A stretch of 64,000 nt of DNA, taken from assembly GCA_009763385.1 (NCBI GenBank), contig CM019823.1, positions 173,506,503 to 173,570,502 on the forward strand, given 5' to 3'. Positions 1 through 12,500 of this stretch are shown here, piece after piece. Position 1 is the first letter of the stretch, and every line of letters begins with the position of its first letter. Both the position numbers and the translations under genes were made by a program. Origin of the DNA: Coix lacryma-jobi var. lacryma-jobi. Lineage: Eukaryota; Streptophyta; Magnoliopsida; Poales; Poaceae. Under the pieces are notes generated by a model, which saw only the letters and a program-made list of their open reading frames with translations, was not told the origin of the DNA and searched no databases.

Positions 1-884
1 CGCCGGAGGATGCGCTCCCCTTGGTAGAGCGCTCCGCCGTCGAACGGCCTCGCGTCGGCGCCCCGAGCCGCGCCCGCTGGTCCTTCATGCCCATCGACGG
101 CGGCCCCGAGTCTCCCCGCGCGACGGCGCAACGCATTTCCGCACGACGGCGGTGAACCATACGGCCAGGTGAGTTCTCTCTCCCGGCCAGAACCATACTA
201 GGGTTAGGCTCTGGGATCCGACTCAGATCGAATCCCCTTTCTGTTTGCGGTTTGACTCACTTTGGAGTTTGAATCCCTCGGATCAAACCCTTCTTTTCTT
301 TTCGATCCGAACGTCGGCAAGCCGGCGGCGGTCAAACATTAGGGTTTCCCCTTCTTTTCTTCCCCAAAACTCGATCTACACTCTAGATCGAGGCTCCGAT
401 ACCATTGTTCATTCCCTAGGACCTTCTAGGTGTAGATCAGTGGGGCTATGATCTCATACACGGCAAGAACAGAGAGTATACACTAGATCCGAGAGGGAGA
501 AAGGGAGGAATAGGGACACATACCATCGGAGTTGGAGGAGGAACCCGCCATCACGTTCGTCGGTGAAGATCTGCGCACGGGCAGCGACGGTTGGTGAAGA
601 GGGTCGCCGGTCGTCGCTATCCGGAAAGGGAGACGGTGACAGCGCCGCCGGTGGTACTTCCCGCCGCTCGCTGCGCACCCTCTTGATCGGTTTAGGGTTT
701 GTAGGTAGGGTATGGACGGCTCCGAGAAACCTCGTATATCGAGCCCGCCGGCACCCCACCCCTTTTATATTGCACAGTGCGACGGGGGCCCACCAGCCAA
801 TCTTGGGCTGGGCGCCCCCGATCAGGGCGCGATAATCACGGGATCCAGGTGGCCGTTGGGCCCCTGGTAGAGATCAACCTAACA
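1..884 (-). mobile_element. Copia-type LTR retrotransposon end (LTR plus leader), cut by the left window edge
   Basis: Read on the minus strand, an LTR of about 479 bp runs from 884 (TGTTAGG...) to 406 (...CA). Directly inside it lies a TGGTATCGGAGCC primer-binding site (392-404), complementary to the initiator tRNA-Met 3' end, as expected for Copia. A TATA box (ATATAAAA on the minus strand, about 761-770) sits in the LTR. The rest of the leader runs to the left edge. A possible gag start lies at 94 on the minus strand and stays open to the edge, too short to identify. No target duplication can be tested because the other LTR is outside the window. Confidence 0.7.
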
Positions 885-2640
885 GTAAATAGTTACAATT
901 GTAGAGAGTTATTCCCCCGTTCCAAATTATAAATTACTTTAATATAAAAATCTTATTATATCTAGATACTCATCCGTCCAGTAAAAAAATACAATTCTAG
1001 TACCTTGTTACGTTTTAATATTTTAAGTTTAACCAATTATAGATATAAAAATATATATTTATAATATCAAATAAATATCACTAAATTAATTACAAAATAT
1101 ATTTTCATAGCAATTGGAGCCATAAATATGAATATTATTTGCTAAAAATTTAATCAAACATGAATCACTTTAACTGGCATGTAATCCTTAGTTACATTCT
1201 TTTCTAGGACAGTGAGAGTAGTTAAACACCAAAATGACTCAATAACGACAGAGGGAAGGGCGGGGTGGGTTAAGGTAGTTAGGTTGGACTATTTATTTTA
1301 GCTACTAGAGAGGACCATTGCCATAGCTCCAGAAACAAGGTCCAAGTTTAATATGTATTTGTAGACTAATTTAAAGTGCTTTAAATATTTATTTCACGGA
1401 TTATTTAGATCTCAAGAATTAAATCTTATTCAAGAATAAAATACTAGCAACTAGATTCCATCAGAAATGGATTACATAGAATTGGCTCAATACATTTTTT
1501 TTGTTTGGGTAGGAAGGAGACCTTTTTGTAGAATTAAACTCTAATTCTTGTTTGGTTGTTAAAAACATTCATGTCCTCTTACTGAAATATGGGCTCTAAA
1601 CCCGCGTCCGAAGGATGATCTAGCGCCTCAAGGCCAAGCGGTTCCTCACTATCGAAATTTGATTAACTTGTGTTTGACAAAGAGTGATAGTAAGCAAACA
1701 ACCCTTTATTTTTCAAAGGTACTGTAGATAATATTCTTTTAGAAGAGATAGATAACAAGATTGTGTTTTCAATATATGCAAAGCGAGGTGTCAAGTACAA
1801 TTGAAAATTGTTTTCCTCTTAAGTGTAATTTGATTATTATCTTCTGGAATAATAAAAAATGCTCTCATACGAACAAAATCTTCTTAAAGAATGAAAACGT
1901 GGAGAACGAATACCACGTACGTAATGTAAGCAATTACTGGACAGGAAATTAGATGAATCCACACAACACTAACTGGAATTCGAACAGGTCACAATATATT
2001 CTAATTTCTAACAAAAACAAGAAGAACAAAATCACTAAAGATGCACTTTCAGAAAAGCTTCATATATACGCCGTACTTATTACAATTGAAACTTTCACGT
2101 GGCTCAATCAAAGAACAATCTTGTAAAGCGGGTCATGTTTGGTCTTTACGCCTCTTATTCTATTTTATATGTATGTAATCTTCCACGATTCAGCCTGCCG
2201 TTTTTCATTAGCGCATGGTAGTGAAATTGGTATGGTACCCTCCTGTGTCCAATGCAATGACCAATATGATTTGCTGTGTTACGTTACACACACGCACGCA
2301 CAGGGCGTTCAACAAAAACCTGCTTCGCCGAAAGTTCCTCTGCGGGCTGCGGCCGATGGAATTCGTTAGAGACGAGGCCCAATTCTAGCTACTGGACTGG
2401 CAATTTTACGCGGAAGCCGCGGGCCAGCATGCGTATGGATCGCGGGGGGGCGGGAAATTCACTGGTAAAGGGCAAAAGGCCTGCAGGGTGGAAAGAGGCC
2501 CGATAGTAGTGAGAAAAAGATAATGAAGCCCAGGTCGTCAGCGCACGAGAAAGGCCTTGGAGTTAGGCTGGCCGCTGAAGCGACAATCGCGCATCGGAAT
2601 CGGGCTGGCCCGTCACCTATTCCTGACTTGACCTGATCGC
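885..2640. other. AT-rich intergenic sequence with degraded MITE traces
   Basis: No coding region can be supported. Around 910-1110 the text resembles a worn Stowaway-type MITE (CCCCGTTCCAAATTATAAAT, then a CATCCGTCCAG motif and an AT-rich run), but no intact terminal repeat pair is visible. Short open frames here have no recognisable domain. Confidence 0.4.
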
Positions 2641-2644
2641 AAGC

Positions 2645-2830
2645 TAATGTAAGGCCTTGTTTAGCCCAGCACATGCAGCTGAGCCATTCCACGACTAAGG
2701 CCTTGTTTGGCTGCACACAAATACACCTCAATCCACATGGTTTAGAAGGGATTGGGATGTAATTTAGTTCAAGTTTCTCTCCAATCCACAGAGATCATCA
2801 GTTGGAACTTGGAAGGTGGATCGGGATTCT
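2645..2830. repeat. Tourist-like terminal sequence, two partial copies
   Basis: TAAGGCCTTGTTT occurs near 2650 and again near 2697. The second copy is followed by an ACACCTCAATCCA-type block. This resembles grass Tourist/Harbinger MITE ends. No complete element with paired ends was found. Confidence 0.35.
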
Positions 2831-4000
2831 CCTGTTTTTGGACTTGCCATGTTTGGCCGACTTCTGCTGACTTTATTAGGAAGAAGAAGGGATAGAGTAG
2901 AGGATTACAAGAGCGGCAGCAGCATCACTCGTGCTCCAAATGGCATCTCCGGGAGGAATCCATCCCATCATCGTATAGCGATTAGCGAACCTAATCTGCA
3001 ATGAAACATGGCGTACGTCACCGTGGCGTGGACCCAAAACAAAAGAACGGAAGAAGATGACAAGGCAAGCCCGGGACGAAACCGCCGGTGCGAACATATC
3101 CTGCATCCAGAAACGCACCGAGCTGAGCTGCCCAACTCTTCCTCCAAAGACGTGTGCACCACCACCGTCGCGGGACCGGTGACGGGTCGCCCACGACATG
3201 TTCAGCGAAATCGCTCCGCGGGACGCGAGGACGCCACGTGAAGCATGCCGAACGGCCCCGTCGTCGACGCCAAACACGCACGCTTCTTCAACGCCCGCCC
3301 ATACGCGACCGAGCCGCGCGCGGGGGGAACGCGCACGCACCGGCGCACGTCGGCACCACCACCACCGCCACGTCGTGCGCGTCACTCACGACGCAGCCAG
3401 CGGCGCCCGCAGCACCGCGGGTCGGTTCGGCGTGGAAGTGGGCGGGAAGCATCATGGCACGTACGTACGTACGCACGGCACGGCTAGATTTTCCGCATCG
3501 CTTCCATTCCATTCCACCAAATGCGGGCGGCGGGCGGCGGGCGGCCCCCCTCGGCCGGCCGCTGGGAACTGTTGCGTCGAAAGCGAGCTGGGCGCGAGTC
3601 GGCACGCACTTATCATCACCGGCGGGCGGGCGGGGCGACGTCGCTGTCGGCGGCCGTTCCACCCGCTAGTGGGCGCCGTCCGTCGGCGTTCCCGAAGCCG
3701 CAACGGCCCCAGGTTTGTTGTTGGTGGAAGCTCGTGGATGGAACCGGATTAAGTTATCGCCAGCCGGGATGGACGTCACTGAGTACGCGATGACGGACGA
3801 TGAGTGGCCAAGCTAGCGAGCTAGCGACCGAGAACTCTGGGAAAAAAAAAAGGTAAGAGGACGTTTCTTCCCATGAAAGCAAGCAAAGGCCAGAGAGATG
3901 GTTTGAGATGGCAAGCGAAAGCGCATCGATCGACCAAGGGTACTACCGACGCATAGGCATGGACACAAAGTGCTGCGAGAAGGTATCTGATTCCATATTA
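2831..4000. other. GC-rich intergenic sequence downstream of the zinc-finger gene
   Basis: Several long overlapping open frames occur on both strands between 3000 and 3800. They are products of high GC content with few stop codons; none shows a domain or a plausible start context. A GTACGTACGTACG run lies near 3459. I see nothing else that can be named. Confidence 0.4.
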
Positions 4001-4364
4001 ATCCCCAATAACAATCCATTTATAATAAGCTTATGTTACAAAGCACTACATCATCAATCATCTCTTAATGAGAATGAAGTGTTCCATGTATGAACTACAG
4101 TATACTAACAGCGCTAAGGATACAAGTATAATACGCTTCCAGGAATAGGAAGACCGACCTATGTATGGTATGTGTATGAATAAGATGACTATGCATCTCT
4201 CACAACTACTACGTACGTAGCTAGCTCTCTCTGTACTGTACAAATCAAACAATAGTACTGGCACCATACGAATGAATGAACGAATAGTGTGTGTGTTCCA
4301 CCACTGAACTTGGCAGCAAAATCTTGGACGGATGAGACGAGATCCGCCGCAGCTAGCGGTTTGA

Positions 4365-5252
4365 TCACGCGGTCATGAGGAGGCGGGGCTTCTTGAAGGC
4401 GAGCGGGCTCTGCACCTCCTCGTCCTCCTCCCACATCTTGCCGGCCTTGCCGCACCGGAACACGAACTCCGGCACAGCCGGGAGGTTGAGGTCGAACGCG
4501 CGGGCGGCGGAGCTCCCGTTCCCGGAGCTCCCCACCTCGGACGTCTCAGCCGCGGCCGCGGCCGCCGCCGCCGTGGACGCGGCGCTGCTGCCGGCGCCTC
4601 CGTCGTAGTGCTTCCTCTTGTGCCCGCCGAGCGCCTGGCCGGTGGGGAACTCCTTGTGGCAGATGGAGCACCTGTGGACTCTGCCCGAGGCCGCCGCCGC
4701 CCCGTCGGAGGACGCGCCAGCGGTGGAAGACGTGGCCGGCTCACGGACGACGACGACCTCGACTGGCGGGGGCGGGACGACGGTGAGCGGCGCGGGGGCC
4801 TCCACGAGGGGCACTGCTGCTGGTGCCGGGACGACAGCAGCAGCAGGAGGAGGAGGAGGAGGGGTCGGCAGCTTGGCCCGGTGGCTGGTCTTGTGCCCGC
4901 CCAGCGCCTGGTAGGAGCTGAAGGACTTGCCGCAGACGGAGCACTTGAACTCCGCGGCTGCCGGCGCCGCGGAAGGGACCGGCGCCGGCGCCGGCGCCTG
5001 GACGCGGTGGTTGTTGTTGCCGCCGCGGGAGAGCATGAGGAGGCAGAGCGCGAGGTTCTCCTCCTCCGAGCGCTGGCGGCGCGAGCGCTTCCTCTTGGCC
5101 CACCCCTGGGGCACGTGGGCGCCCTCGTCGCCGCTCGTGGCGGTGGCGCTGCTGCTCGTCGTCGTGGTCGTGGTCGCCGTGGCCAGCGCGACCGCCGCCT
5201 CGTCGCTCTGCTTCTCCGGGATGACGGCGTGGAGCAGCTCCATGGAAGACAT
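4365..5252 (-). CDS. C2H2 zinc-finger transcriptional repressor, ZAT/STZ class (two QALGGH fingers, EAR motif)
   Basis: Single-exon gene of 295 aa. Visible parts in order: a basic NLS-like stretch KRKRSRR (53-59); an acidic leucine-rich L-box (EEENLALCLLML, 63-74); finger 1 with C104, C107, H120, H124; finger 2 with C195, C198, H211, H215, both with the plant-specific QALGGH helix; and an EAR repression motif DLNLP (254-258). This order is that of C1-2i factors such as Arabidopsis STZ/ZAT10 and rice stress zinc-finger proteins, nuclear repressors induced by salt, drought or cold; that role here is inferred from the family. Long Ala, Pro and Thr tracts separate the parts. The first ATG is used; a second Met lies three codons in. 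A 433-aa frame overlapping on the same strand is a GC artefact. Family is certain; the exact orthologue is not. Confidence 0.93.
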   Translation of the reverse strand: MSSMELLHAVIPEKQSDEAAVALATATTTTTTSSSATATSGDEGAHVPQGWAKRKRSRRQRSEEENLALCLLMLSRGGNNNHRVQAPAPAPVPSAAPAAAEFKCSVCGKSFSSYQALGGHKTSHRAKLPTPPPPPPAAAVVPAPAAVPLVEAPAPLTVVPPPPVEVVVVREPATSSTAGASSDGAAAASGRVHRCSICHKEFPTGQALGGHKRKHYDGGAGSSAASTAAAAAAAAETSEVGSSGNGSSAARAFDLNLPAVPEFVFRCGKAGKMWEEDEEVQSPLAFKKPRLLMTA

Positions 5253-5436
5253 GGCGCGTACGGCAAGCGGCTCAAGCAGCTTCTTCGCTCTGGGAGACGT
5301 GGAGACGAGTTCCTCCTGGCTCCTGCGACTTGTTCTCGCGGTGGCTGGCTGTGTTGTGTGTGGAGTGGTGGTTGCTCTCGCTGTGGCTGTGGTGTGGTGT
5401 GGTGAGTGAGGAGAGTGAGGGTGTGTGAGGAGGAGG

Positions 5437-5443
5437 TTTTAAA
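5437..5443 (-). promoter_or_regulatory. Putative TATA-like box of the zinc-finger gene
   Basis: TTTAAAA on the minus strand lies about 185 bp upstream of the ATG, followed by a CT- and CA-rich stretch typical of a grass 5' leader. It is the only TATA-like sequence I see close to the gene. Confidence 0.45.
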
Positions 5444-5452
5444 GCGGTGGCG

Positions 5453-6157
5453 GGTGTGATGAGGCGTGGGAAGTTGCGTCGTAGGTGGGGGAAGTGAGGT
5501 GGTCGCGGCGTGGGCACGCACGCGGCACAGTGACAGGTGGGGGCGCCGGGGGCGGTGGGGGCGCGCCGTCAGTGGGTGGGAAGCCGGTGGAGTGGCGGCG
5601 GCTAGGGACGACGGGGTTGGGTTGGGTTGGGCCTCACTCGGGTGGGTGGTGGAGTGGAGAAGGCAAGGCTGCAACTGCTACTGCAACTGCAACGAACAAG
5701 TCGTGGTCAACGTGGAGGCGAAGACACGGGGAGAGAGAGAGAGAGGGAGCGAGGAGGAGGATGCGAAGGGGAAGCCGGGGACCGCAACTTGCTTGCCTTG
5801 GCTGAGCGGCGGTGGAACGAGGACGACGACTGGTAGTGCGTGCGAGGTGCGACTGTGCGAGTGTGGTAGGAGTAGGAGAGTGTGTACTGTATGTGGGAGA
5901 AGAGAAGTGTGGGAGGACTGACCCGGGCGGCCGGGCGGCTGCTGCGTCGTTGTGGATGTGAGATGCGGTCGTCGCTCGTCGGCTTGCGGATGCATGCATA
6001 TCTCCACACGGATCCACGCATACCCGGCCCGGTAAGGCACAGTCGTTGGTTTCGCCACTGAACGTGGCCAGATCAAATGGGCTGACGACGAACCCGGGAT
6101 CGGATTATAATAAGCAATAATACCACAAACAATGAGCCGCAGTGATAAATTAAGCTA
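5453..6157. other. Upstream region of the zinc-finger gene
   Basis: GC-rich sequence with GA/CT runs (near 5730) and no supported gene. It probably contains promoter sequence. A TTGAC W-box core occurs on the minus strand near 5705, which is weak evidence on its own. Confidence 0.35.
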
Positions 6158-6166
6158 CTGTAGTTT

Positions 6167-7165
6167 GGGAACGTATCCTATATAAACTAGACTCTTGTGC
6201 AAAGTATATAAACTCTAATCAAGACCACAAGAATCTAATCCGATGACTGATAATTTTAGCACTCAAACCCCCCACTCATCCTATCCGGTTGTTGCAAAAC
6301 ACCCCCATGAGTGAAGGGGTTTAAGTGCTAAAATTACCAGCCATCAGATGAGATTCTTAGAGCATCTCCAAGGGAGTTGGCATTTGTGTAATTTGCCAAA
6401 AGGGTCAAAAACGGGTATCCAATGGTTTTGCATTTTCCTTTTGCATTTTGGGCAACTTGGCATTTGATGGAGGAAACTTGGCAAATTTGCCAAGTTGTGG
6501 AAGGCTTGGCAAACGCGATTTCGCGCCTGTTCCGGTCTCCCCCGCGGGCCCGATCATCTTCTCGCGCTATATATTTGTTCGCGGGTTCCTGGCGCCGCGA
6601 ATTTTTTCCACGCGCCGCCGTCCACACGAAGCCGCGCCACCGTACCCGCACGAAGCCGAAGTGAGGGCCGCGAGTTCCTGGCGATCTCACGCGTCGTCCA
6701 CGCGCCATGGGTTCAAGGCCGCCGCCGTCCCTCCGTCCTACGTCGTCATTCAACCAGAGTTCAAGGCTAGCCTGCTTGATGGAGTCGGCGGCGGCATGAT
6801 GGGCGCAACAGCGATGTGGAGGACGAGGCAGCAGGAGGAGGCGGCACGAGAAGAACTGGCGTCTGGCGGCGACATGCGCGGAAAGAAGACGCGCGGGAAG
6901 GGGGCGCGCTCGCGCCGGGAGAAGGCGCGCGGCGGATTTTTTTGCGGCAAAAAAACTCGGTGGGTCCACAATTTATGTATTTGCCAACTCAATTTGTCAA
7001 ACCATTGGACAAGACCTTCTTTTCTCATTTGCATATTGTTTTGGGAGTTTGCAAAAACCAACAAATGTCAAACACAAATGTCAACTCCCTTGGAGATGCT
7101 CTTATGGTTTTGATTAGAGTTTGCATAGTTTGCACAGTAGTTTAGTTTGCATAGGATACGTTCCC
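6167..7165. mobile_element. Mutator-type long-TIR MITE, split by a Harbinger-type element
   Basis: The element begins GGGAACGTATCCTAT and ends with the inverse ATAGGATACGTTCCC. It is flanked by a perfect 9-bp duplication CTGTAGTTT (6158-6166 and 7166-7174), the target-site size of Mutator-like elements. The arms are mutually inverted for well over 100 bp (for example GATAATTTTAGCAC against GTGCTAAAATTACC), so the original was a foldback of roughly 250 bp. No transposase is encoded. A second element (6360-7101) is inserted in its right arm. Confidence 0.82.
6360..7101. mobile_element. PIF/Harbinger-type non-autonomous element inside the Mutator MITE
   Basis: Ends are GAGCATCTCCAAGGGAGTTG and its inverse, with about 29 terminal bases matching except for one. 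The flanks are TTA on both sides (6357-6359 and 7102-7104), the TWA target of PIF/Harbinger elements. Length is 742 bp. The outer quarters are AT-rich; the centre, about 6520-6960, is strongly GC-rich with open frames on both strands but no recognisable protein, and could be a captured fragment. No transposase. Confidence 0.78.
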
Positions 7166-7174
7166 CTGTAGTTT

Positions 7175-9552
7175 AACTAGTGACCACTGAAAACTGAAAT
7201 AACTTATCACAATTTTTTTTTGGCGCTTATATTACTACTACCTGCCTCCTTTGAATATTACTTACTACTAGTGAGCCAAGTAGTATTTTTGTACTGTTTG
7301 TAGGGGAAAAAACAAGGTACAGTAACCTTATCTTGAACAAGCGTCATGCTTATCTCAGAACTACGTTTCCCGCATAGCCTCAAATGGTGTGCTGCTACTG
7401 CTAGTTTCTTTTGCCCGAGGTCAACAACAGTGCAAAATGAAAAGCGAGCACAGTCTGCGCCAGTCTACGAAGCATTTTAATTTGAAGCACATGCGTAATA
7501 AACATGCCAAGCCTGAAGTGGTCTTGGCCCCCTGTTCAGGCCAGACAGACGGTTCAACAAGTCCAAAATACGTAAACCGAACCGACCCGGTAGCTGCAAG
7601 TCAGACACTACAGACCACGCACGCGATAGGAGCGCAAGTGCGTGCATGGAAGATTCCAACAGACTGGTCACCTCGGGGGGTCAATTAAAAATAAACCCAT
7701 TGCCTTTGAGCTTCCGTTCCGTAGTCGTCGGCTGAAAGTGGCACCCGCAGCCGCACCCCGCTGCATGGATCTTCTGCATCAGCTAGATTAGCCACGCGGT
7801 AGCCGAGACTTTTCTAGATGGGGTTGATGACAGTGAGAATGGGAACAGCCGTTGGCACTCGCGCTACCATCACATTCCCCGCGTCAGTACAGTACGTCAC
7901 GCACGTAAGCGAGTGAAGAAACTGGAAACACGGCGGAGGACGATGATGAACCCGTAATTTTGCCACCGATATAAGTTTGTTGTTAAAACAAGATTTGTGT
8001 TTATCATCCCCCCAACAATGTTTTTTTTCTTTAAAAAAAGAACTCCGACAGCAATGCTTTTTGGAGTGAGCAGGAGCATATAAGACGTGCTAACGATGGC
8101 AACATGACTTTATCCTTGCAAAACATTTTGTGATCGATTAGAAGACTACCACCACTAATAACAGATAAGCATGCCAGCCTCTAGAGTCTAGATATATGTC
8201 CGTAAATATACTGCACACATGGCGTCCCTAGGATAGCTAGCAGCCTCTGCTGTCACTCGCTATGTCACGTTGTATACACACAACCTAACACGTTGCTTTG
8301 CCTCATCGTATAAAAGTCTGATTTGGATTAGCAAGCTGTTCCACAAGTTGGCACATGCGTTAGACAAAGCAAGTCCTCACTCCACACTCCACAGACTATC
8401 CCCTTGCGTCCGGGCAGACGCAACGCCCACGTACCACGATTGCATCCAAGGCGCCCCCGAGCGCCCCTGTTGTTCGGCGTAGAGAGCCTGGCTGCATGCG
8501 TCGCCGCTCCACCCTGATTGGCTGCGCCGAGCAGAGTCCTCCGTTGGTCCGTCCGCACCTGGACCTTTTCTATTAAGGCGGGCAGGCCCCGGGAGCTTCG
8601 GTTCGGTTCGGTGCACGGCCCGGCGGCGCCGGCGTCGCTCAGCAAGTCGCGGGTGGGCGGGCGCGCTGCAGCCTGCAGTGAGTCCCACCCCGTGGGGCAA
8701 CTGGGCAAGCGACACGTCCCCGCGACCCCGTCCCCGTCCCCGTCCCCGTCCCCGTGCCTGCCCCAGCGGTCGCCCGGGCTGCGTCTGCGTGCCCGCCCGG
8801 CTGCTCCACTCCATTGCCCCACGTGTTCCTTGCGCCTCTCTCTCTCTCTCTCGCCCACTTGAGGACGTACGCACGCAAGTACACGCACCCAACCGAGTGA
8901 TTAGGCCGGTGCGAGAGAGCGGCCGGCGGCCTAATTACCATCGGTGGCCTGCCTGCCTGCCGTGCTTGGTTGTTTATCGTTGGGAGCTGGCTGGTCACTA
9001 CTCACTGGTCACTATGCATACTCGCTAGTGGCAGCGCCCAGTGGCAGCAGCAGCAGCCGTGCGTTCCGCCGGCTGGGGCTGGTTGCGCGCGGAGCGACGT
9101 GGCGTCACGCTGGTTCTCACAGTCACAGGTCGCGGCACCGGGGGGCTTGGCTGGCGCCCGGTGCCCCCACGAGGCCCCGATGCCAAATCTGAACGGGAAT
9201 CTCGTGGTGGTTGCGCGGTTGGCTCGTGGCTGGTGATCCAGTTTTTGATGGAGAGAAAGCGCCTGCCTACCTGGCTGCCTAGCTACTATAAGCCGGATCG
9301 GTAGCAGGAAAAAAAAAAACTGAAAAAAGGGGGTTGGGTTGGTTCAAGAGTACGAGTACCAGCTACTGCTGCTCGTAAAGCACAGTCTGTCCTTAGCTCT
9401 TTTTCTCTCTTCTTGGGAGTTAATTTTTTCCTTCTTTTTGGAACCAAATTGAGAGAACGCTCTCTCTTTTTCCTCGGATCTCTTGAATCTCTCTCGCATG
9501 GGGAAAATCTAGAAAGCAACTAGCCGACAACCCCAAACTTGGCCCAAGTATG
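7175..9552. other. Intergenic region, no gene recognised
   Basis: No domain-bearing open frame. A short CCCCGT/CCGTCC tandem run lies near 8720-8758 and a CT dinucleotide run near 8838-8852, in a GC-rich stretch (8400-9250) with unconvincing open frames on both strands. Confidence 0.4.
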
Positions 9553-9561
9553 TTCTTTTAT

Positions 9562-12500
9562 GTGCAAAGTGCATGGCCGGCCCCTATACTTGTTGAGTTG
9601 TGTCAAGCCGGTCCATGAACTCTCAAAACGGCCACTTAAGTCCATAATCTATGTTTTTGTGTCGTTTAAGCCCAATTGCTGCTAACCTGATGGACGCCGT
9701 CAACTCTTATTTGTCGCTCGTCCGTGTCTCTTCGTGCTCCTCGGCGGAGGGCGGCAAGGGCGTCGAGGTGGACTGCGACTAAAGGATCGGTGGCGAGTTG
9801 GATCTGCTCGTGCTAGGAGGAGGTGACGTCGGAAGGAAGGAAGCGCACTGGAGCCGTCTTCCATCGCAAGATCGAAGGATGGTGGCGATGTTGCGGCAGA
9901 AAGGAGCGCCTCCCCCTGTGTACGGTGAGTTTAATCACTACCTCCTCTCATCGATTCATTGGATTTGGTAGTCTTAGATGCTTCACATGGCGTACAAATG
10001 GAAGATTTTATCATGTCTATTTGCTGTTTTGCAACAAAAGTTTAGGGTTTCGTTATCTTTGTTATTCACTGTAGAGCACTTTATTTGGTCGATTTTTGTC
10101 CATTTTGTAGGTGATTGTAGAGATGAATTCACAATTGAGATTCACCATAGTGGTTTTTTCGTTGGTTCGGGGCATCTTAGATCTTACGTCGATGAAAGGG
10201 TGTTTTGGTTTGATCATGTAGAGGCAGATACATGGTCTCCTCTTTGGTTTTCAGACATCATGTAGAGGCAGTGACTTATTTGGTGAAGTTGATTGCGATG
10301 ATGTTGTTGCAAATCTAGTGTGTGAGTTGCCAAAGGTCATTAGCCCAAGCAGAGTGCACTATGTGGACAAAAATCCTAAAGAAAAGTTGCCTGTTTTCTA
10401 CACCAATTTGGATAACATCAGGGTGGATCAAGCTATTGACAGTGAAGATGATGTGTTGTGGGACAGTGACAATGAGGTAGAAGAGGGAGATGCAGATTTG
10501 TTTGAGGACCTTGTAACTTCTCATGTGAACGAGGTTAAAGACCACAAGAAAGCCAAAGGCAACAAATTGAAGACACTACAAATATCTAGACCTGTACAAG
10601 GAAGTGAGGAAGAGGATACAGATGAAGATTTGGACCTCCCAGATTCAGATGGGGAAGGTGATGTGAGACTGAGGTTTTCATCTTTCAGTGAGGAGGATAT
10701 GCAAAACCCAACCTTTCGTGTTGGCTTAGTGTTTCCAGATGTCCAAAAGCTTAGAGATGCCATCACCGAGTACAGTGTTAGAAACAGGGTTGAAATTAAG
10801 TTGCCAAGGAATGAGAAGACAAGGTTAAGGGCTAATTGTGCTGAGAGCTGCCCATGGAACTTATATGCTTCTTTGGACAAAAGGACCAACTCTTTTATGG
10901 TTAAGACTTATTATGGGACACATAAATGCCAAAAGGAGTGGGTGCTCAAGAGATGTACTGCAAATTGGTTGGCTTCAAAGTACGCTGATTCATTTAGAGC
11001 AAATGACAAGATGAGTATTGCTAGTTTTGGAAGGACAGTACAAAAGGACTGGAACCTTACACCATCAAGGAGCAAACTTGCTAGAGCTAGAAGATTGATC
11101 ATGAAGGCTTTTCATGGAGATGAGGTGCTGCAGTTTAATTCCTTGTGGGATTGTGGAACTGAACTGAGGAGGAGTAACCCCGGGAGCTCTTTCTACCTTA
11201 ACATCCAGGATAGCCTGTTTAGTAGTTGCTACATGTCACTAGATGCTTGCAAGAGGGGTTTTCTTGCTGGGTGTAGGCCTATAATTGGTAATAAATGAAC
11301 ACATTCTCAATATTTTTTATTATGTTTGGATGACTGACAGAAATATGTTAACTGCTTTTGCAGGGTCTAATTTCAGCAGTGAAGCAAGTGTTTCCTGATT
11401 CAGAACACAGGTTCTGTGTCAGACATTTATATGCTAACTTCAACGAGAAGTATAAAGGAGAAATTTTGAAAAAAACAGTTGTGGGCATGTGCACAGTCTT
11501 CTTCAGTTCAACAGTGGACTAGAAATATGGAGAAGATGAAAGCTTTGAATGATGATGCTTATAAATGGCTAGAGAAGATGCCTCCTAACACATGGGTAAG
11601 AGCGTACTTCTCTGAATTTCCCAAATGTGACATTTTGCTCAACAACAACTGTGAGGTCTTCAATAGCTACATTCTAGAAGCTAGGGAATTACCAATACTT
11701 AGCATGTTGGAAAGGATAAAGTGCCAACTCATGACAAGGCACTACAACAAGCAAAAAGAGTTAGAAAAAGATATACAAGGTGCTTTCTGTCCCAAAATTA
11801 GGAAAAAGGTTGCAAAAAATGCAGTTTGCAAATATGTGTTTTGCTTCACCATCGGGACATGGTGTCTTCCAAGTGCAGATATTTGATTATCAGCACATAG
11901 TAGACTTCATTGCAAGGACATGTGATTGCAGAAGGTGGCAGTTGACAGGTGTCCCTTGTTGTCATGCTATCTCCTGCTTGAGAAGTGAGAGGATCCAACC
12001 TGAAAGTGTCCTTGCTAACTGTTATTCTGTACAAGCTTACAAAAATACATATGGATTCAACATATGGCCTTGCAAAGATAAATCTGAGTGGGAAAAGGTA
12101 AATGGACCTGAGGTAAAACCACCAGTGTATGAGAAGAAAGTGGGTCGACCACCAAAGTCTAGGAGGAAACAACCACAAGAAGTTCAAGGAAAGAATGGAC
12201 CAAGGTTGTCTAGACATGGTGTGGTCATTCATTGCAAGTATTGTTCAGATTCTAACCATAATTCTGGTGGCTGCAAGCTCAAAAAGATGGGTTTCACTTC
12301 AGAGGAAGCAAAGAAATTAGTGGCCACAACACATGCTAAATTAGCACAGGAAGCTGAGCAACAAACAGTAGATGCAACCACAGACCAACATTCAACACCA
12401 GAGAAACAACCACAACAAGATCTCCCTATCAACCAAGAGTTGAGACAAAGACAGGCTGAAATCATGACACAAGCCACCACAACACAAGTCAATCAGATGC

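Noticed and set aside
3154..3793. Several overlapping open frames of 80-184 codons on both strands
   Set aside because: High GC removes stops in all frames; compositions are Arg/Pro/Ala-rich with no motif.
4373..5674. 433-codon open frame on the minus strand overlapping the zinc-finger gene
   Set aside because: It is a GC-driven shadow of the C2H2 gene in another frame, rich in Arg, Pro and Ser, with no domain.
8328..9304. Open frames up to 186 codons on both strands
   Set aside because: They overlap one another in a GC-rich repeat-containing region (CCGTCC and CT runs), with no domain and no splice pattern.
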